Shown here piece by piece: positions 43,683 to 45,800 of a DNA stretch of 45,800 bases. Each line of letters begins with the position of its first letter. Position 1 is the stretch's first letter. The notes under the pieces are model-generated. The model searched no databases. It saw only the letters and a program-made list of their open reading frames with translations, and was not told the DNA's origin. A program made the position numbers and the translations under genes. Source of the stretch: Ktedonobacterales bacterium (GTDB lineage Bacteria > Chloroflexota > Ktedonobacteria > Ktedonobacterales > Ktedonobacteraceae); assembly GCA_027451525.1 (NCBI GenBank), contig DAIDJF010000030.1, positions 1-45,800 of the forward strand. The letters are read 5' to 3'.

Positions 43683-44393
43683 ATGACAGCCGAACAGGTT
43701 GCGATTATTATCCCCGCCTTGAATGAAGAGGGCGCACTTCCGACATTGCTTGCCGAAATCCCTGCGCAGATTGCAAAGTGGGTTATTGTTGTTGACAACG
43801 GTAGCACAGACGCGACCGCCGATGTCGCCAGAGCCACGGGAGCCATCGTTGCCAGTGAACCTACACGTGGCTATGGACGGGCTTGCCTCAAAGGCTTCCA
43901 AACTGCATGTGAACTGGGAGCTACCATCGTGGTCTATATGGATGGCGATGGGAGCGATGACCCCGCTGATCTGGCAATGATGCTTGCGCCTCTCCAAGAG
44001 GGGCGCGCGGATGTTGTGGTTGGCTCGCGGGTCGGACCACGTTCTGAACGTGGAGCCATTCCGCCGCAGGCACGCCTCGGCAACTGGCTTGTCAGCCATA
44101 TGATCTCACTCCTCTATCGCGTGCAGTTACACGATATCGGCTCATTTCGCGTCATCCGTTGCTCAGTGCTGGCAGACCTGAAAATGCGCGAGATGACCTT
44201 CGGCTGGCCTGTCGAAATGCTTGTCAAGGCTGCGCGTCAGGGCTATCGTATACAGGAATTGCCGATCCACTATCGTCGTCGCAGTCACGGACGCTCGAAA
44301 GTCGCAGGCACAATCACAGGCAGTATCAAAGCTGCGTACTACATGCTGAGTACAACGTTACGGTATACAGGCGCGAGGGAGCAGCATGGCTAA
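43683..44393 (+). CDS. Family 2 glycosyltransferase, DPM1-like
   Basis: A 236-residue GT-A glycosyltransferase: VAIIIPALNEEGALP, WVIVVDNGSTDATADVA, GYGRACLKGFQTA, VVYMDGDGSDDP with the metal-binding DxD, and VVVGSRVGPR. It lacks the C-terminal membrane segments of longer polyprenyl-phosphate glycosyltransferases. It overlaps the next gene by 8 nt. Its place before a TIGR04282 protein and a radical SAM enzyme suggests a shared pathway of sugar transfer onto a small molecule or lipid. Confidence 0.9.
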   Translation: MTAEQVAIIIPALNEEGALPTLLAEIPAQIAKWVIVVDNGSTDATADVARATGAIVASEPTRGYGRACLKGFQTACELGATIVVYMDGDGSDDPADLAMMLAPLQEGRADVVVGSRVGPRSERGAIPPQARLGNWLVSHMISLLYRVQLHDIGSFRVIRCSVLADLKMREMTFGWPVEMLVKAARQGYRIQELPIHYRRRSHGRSKVAGTITGSIKAAYYMLSTTLRYTGAREQHG

Positions 44394-45066
44394 GACAGCA
44401 CTTGTTATTATCGCCCGTTATCCAGAGCCAGGGAAGACGAAAACGCGCCTGGGGCGGGTCATCGGCGACAGGGAAGTAGCCGAACTCTATCAGGCATTTC
44501 TCACAGATCTGGTTCACAAGTTCGGTGGCAATCCCGCCTATGATCTCTGTTGGACATACACGCCCGCGCAATGTGACTATCAGACACTCATCCATACACT
44601 CGCCCCCGCTACTGCGCAGCAGATGCGCTATTTCCCGCAGCAAGGGAGTGAACTGGGTGAACGCCTGCATCATGTATTTCAGTGGGCCGATGAACAGGGC
44701 TATCAACGCGCACTGGTTCTCGGCTCTGATACCCCGCAGGTCACCCCGGCAACGATCTCTAAAGCAATTGCCGCCCTGGATACCAGCGATGTCGTGCTTG
44801 GCCCCGCCGAAGATGGTGGCTATTATCTGCTTGGCATGCATCACGCCCATGATCTGTTTAGCGGTATTCCCATGAGTACGTCAGCGGTTTTAGAAATGAC
44901 TATCGCTGCCGCACGCCACCAACAACTCTCGGTACAGCTCGTGGATACGCTCTTTGATATTGACGAGTTTCCCGACTTACAACGTCTGGCACGTTTGCTG
45001 GAGGATGACAGTACGCTCGCTCCCGCAACCGCTGCCCATATCGCCACCATGAGGATTTTCAAATGA
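44386..45066 (+). CDS. TIGR04282/DUF2064 family transferase
   Basis: A 226-residue GT-A-fold protein. ALVIIARYPEPGKTKTRLGRVIG is the family N-terminus, and LGSDTPQVTPATI, DVVLGPAEDGGYYLLGM and FDIDEFPDLQRL complete it. The family is annotated as glycosyltransferase in arsenosugar synthesis in some genomes, but the fold is that of sugar nucleotidyltransferases and the exact reaction here is unknown. Its stop overlaps the next start as ATGA. Confidence 0.88.
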   Translation: MAKTALVIIARYPEPGKTKTRLGRVIGDREVAELYQAFLTDLVHKFGGNPAYDLCWTYTPAQCDYQTLIHTLAPATAQQMRYFPQQGSELGERLHHVFQWADEQGYQRALVLGSDTPQVTPATISKAIAALDTSDVVLGPAEDGGYYLLGMHHAHDLFSGIPMSTSAVLEMTIAAARHQQLSVQLVDTLFDIDEFPDLQRLARLLEDDSTLAPATAAHIATMRIFK

Positions 45067-45800
45067 CAATACAACCCACCACTGTGACGACATCAACAAC
45101 GCCCACACTCGCACTGCCACGCTCGATCTATATCGAGCCGACAAGCCGCTGTAACGAGCTTTGTCAGCAGTGCCCGCGCACGCTACTTTCGCGTGAGGAT
45201 GATCGCGATCTCAGCTTCGATAATTTCCGCTACATCGTGGATCAGTTTCCATCTCTGGAGCGCGTCGTGCTACACGGACTGGGCGAGCCACTGCTCAATA
45301 AAGAGCTACCACGGATGGTACGCTATCTGAAAGAACGCGGCGTCTACGTACTGTTTAACTCCAATGGCATCCTGCTTACCGAGAAACGTGGGCAGGCACT
45401 GATCGAGGCAGGGCTGGACGAGTATCGCCTCTCAATGGATGGTGCGTCACGCGAGATGTATGCCAAAGTGCGCGGCGTTGATGCCTTTGACAAAATCTGG
45501 CGCAACGTGCGGGCTTTCATTGCCATGCAAAAGGCGCAGAGCGCGACCAAACCCGCCCTCTCACTCTGGTTTACAGCCATGCGCGAAAACCTGCATGAGC
45601 TACCTGCATTGATCGAACTGGCTGGTGATGCGGGTGTTCAGGAGGTCTACATGCAGCGTCTCGTCTACTTTGAGGAGGGACTTGCCGCCTCGCAACAGGC
45701 ACTCTTCCGCCGCTCGACACCTGAAGAACTATCCATCGTGTATCGCAGTGAAAAAATGTGCAAGGAGCGCGGAATTAAATTTAGCGCGTCTGGTTCGGCA
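45063..45800 (+). CDS. Radical SAM enzyme, cut by the right edge
   Basis: The first 246 codons run open to the window end, so the C-terminus is missing. SIYIEPTSRCNELCQQCPRT holds the CxxxCxxC [4Fe-4S] site at Cys30, Cys34 and Cys37. LERVVLHGLGEPLLNKELPRMVRYLKERG, LFNSNGILLT and YRLSMDGASREMYAKVRG are the usual SAM-binding and barrel segments of the SPASM-type MoaA/NifB/PqqE group. Whether a C-terminal SPASM cluster exists lies outside the window. It overlaps the TIGR04282 gene by 4 nt and belongs to that operon. Confidence 0.9.
   Translation, partial: MTIQPTTVTTSTTPTLALPRSIYIEPTSRCNELCQQCPRTLLSREDDRDLSFDNFRYIVDQFPSLERVVLHGLGEPLLNKELPRMVRYLKERGVYVLFNSNGILLTEKRGQALIEAGLDEYRLSMDGASREMYAKVRGVDAFDKIWRNVRAFIAMQKAQSATKPALSLWFTAMRENLHELPALIELAGDAGVQEVYMQRLVYFEEGLAASQQALFRRSTPEELSIVYRSEKMCKERGIKFSASGSA

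Noticed and set aside
44326..44850. 174-codon minus-strand frame
   Set aside because: Runs against the GT2 and TIGR04282 genes, both supported by conserved motifs.

Overview
The window is bacterial and densely coded, with short intergenic gaps and long co-directional operons. Signs of lineage are indirect: a type III-D CRISPR-Cas operon, many dispersed GC-rich palindromes around the core GTAGGGGCG, many ABC importers, and a tubulin-like/vWA gene set. Together they suggest a large-genome soil or thermophilic Chloroflexota of the Ktedonobacteria kind. This is an inference of low to moderate confidence, because the window holds no rRNA or other marker gene.

Layout. (1) 1-247: a 15-bp tandem repeat and paired inverted repeats. 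(2) 248-10590, minus strand: a ten-gene type III-D CRISPR effector operon, transcribed as cas10, a Csm3-like RAMP, csx10, a Cas11-like small subunit, an unassigned small helical protein, two further Csm3-like RAMPs, csx19, a TIGR03986-like RAMP, and a signalling effector with two CARF domains. No array, cas6, cas1 or cas2 lies in the window. Cas10 has no HD nuclease domain but keeps the GGDD cyclase motif, so signalling by cyclic oligoadenylate to the CARF protein is probably central. (3) 10761-12350: CCA-adding/poly(A) polymerase-like enzyme. (4) 12650-15965, minus: sugar-type ABC importer (two permeases and a lipoprotein) without an ATPase. (5) 16261-21926, minus: adenine deaminase, FAD subunit and a fused Fe-S/molybdenum hydroxylase, a purine breakdown operon. 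(6) 22188-25013: small membrane protein, uroporphyrinogen-decarboxylase-family protein and a secreted beta-propeller protein.

(7) 25403-33533, plus: a three-gene set with its own promoter and a terminator: a membrane-anchored vWA protein, a divergent tubulin/FtsZ-fold protein, and a 1141-residue multi-pass membrane protein. The pair tubulin-like plus vWA recalls the FtsZ-like membrane-remodelling systems predicted by Makarova and Koonin, but the third partner is not one I recognise. This is the best candidate for an undescribed system, together with the CARF-RelE-like-CARF effector.

(8) 33615-42562, minus: gamma-aminobutyraldehyde dehydrogenase-like enzyme, macrodomain protein, lysine-6-dehydrogenase/saccharopine-dehydrogenase-like enzyme, putrescine aminotransferase and a complete polar-amino-acid-type ABC importer. 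This reads as uptake and catabolism of putrescine or a related diamine/basic amino acid to GABA. A long leader before the aminotransferase contains a possible 31-residue cysteine-rich peptide. (9) 42769-45800, plus: alpha/beta hydrolase, then an overlapping operon of GT2 glycosyltransferase, TIGR04282/DUF2064 nucleotidyl/glycosyltransferase and a radical SAM enzyme cut by the right edge.
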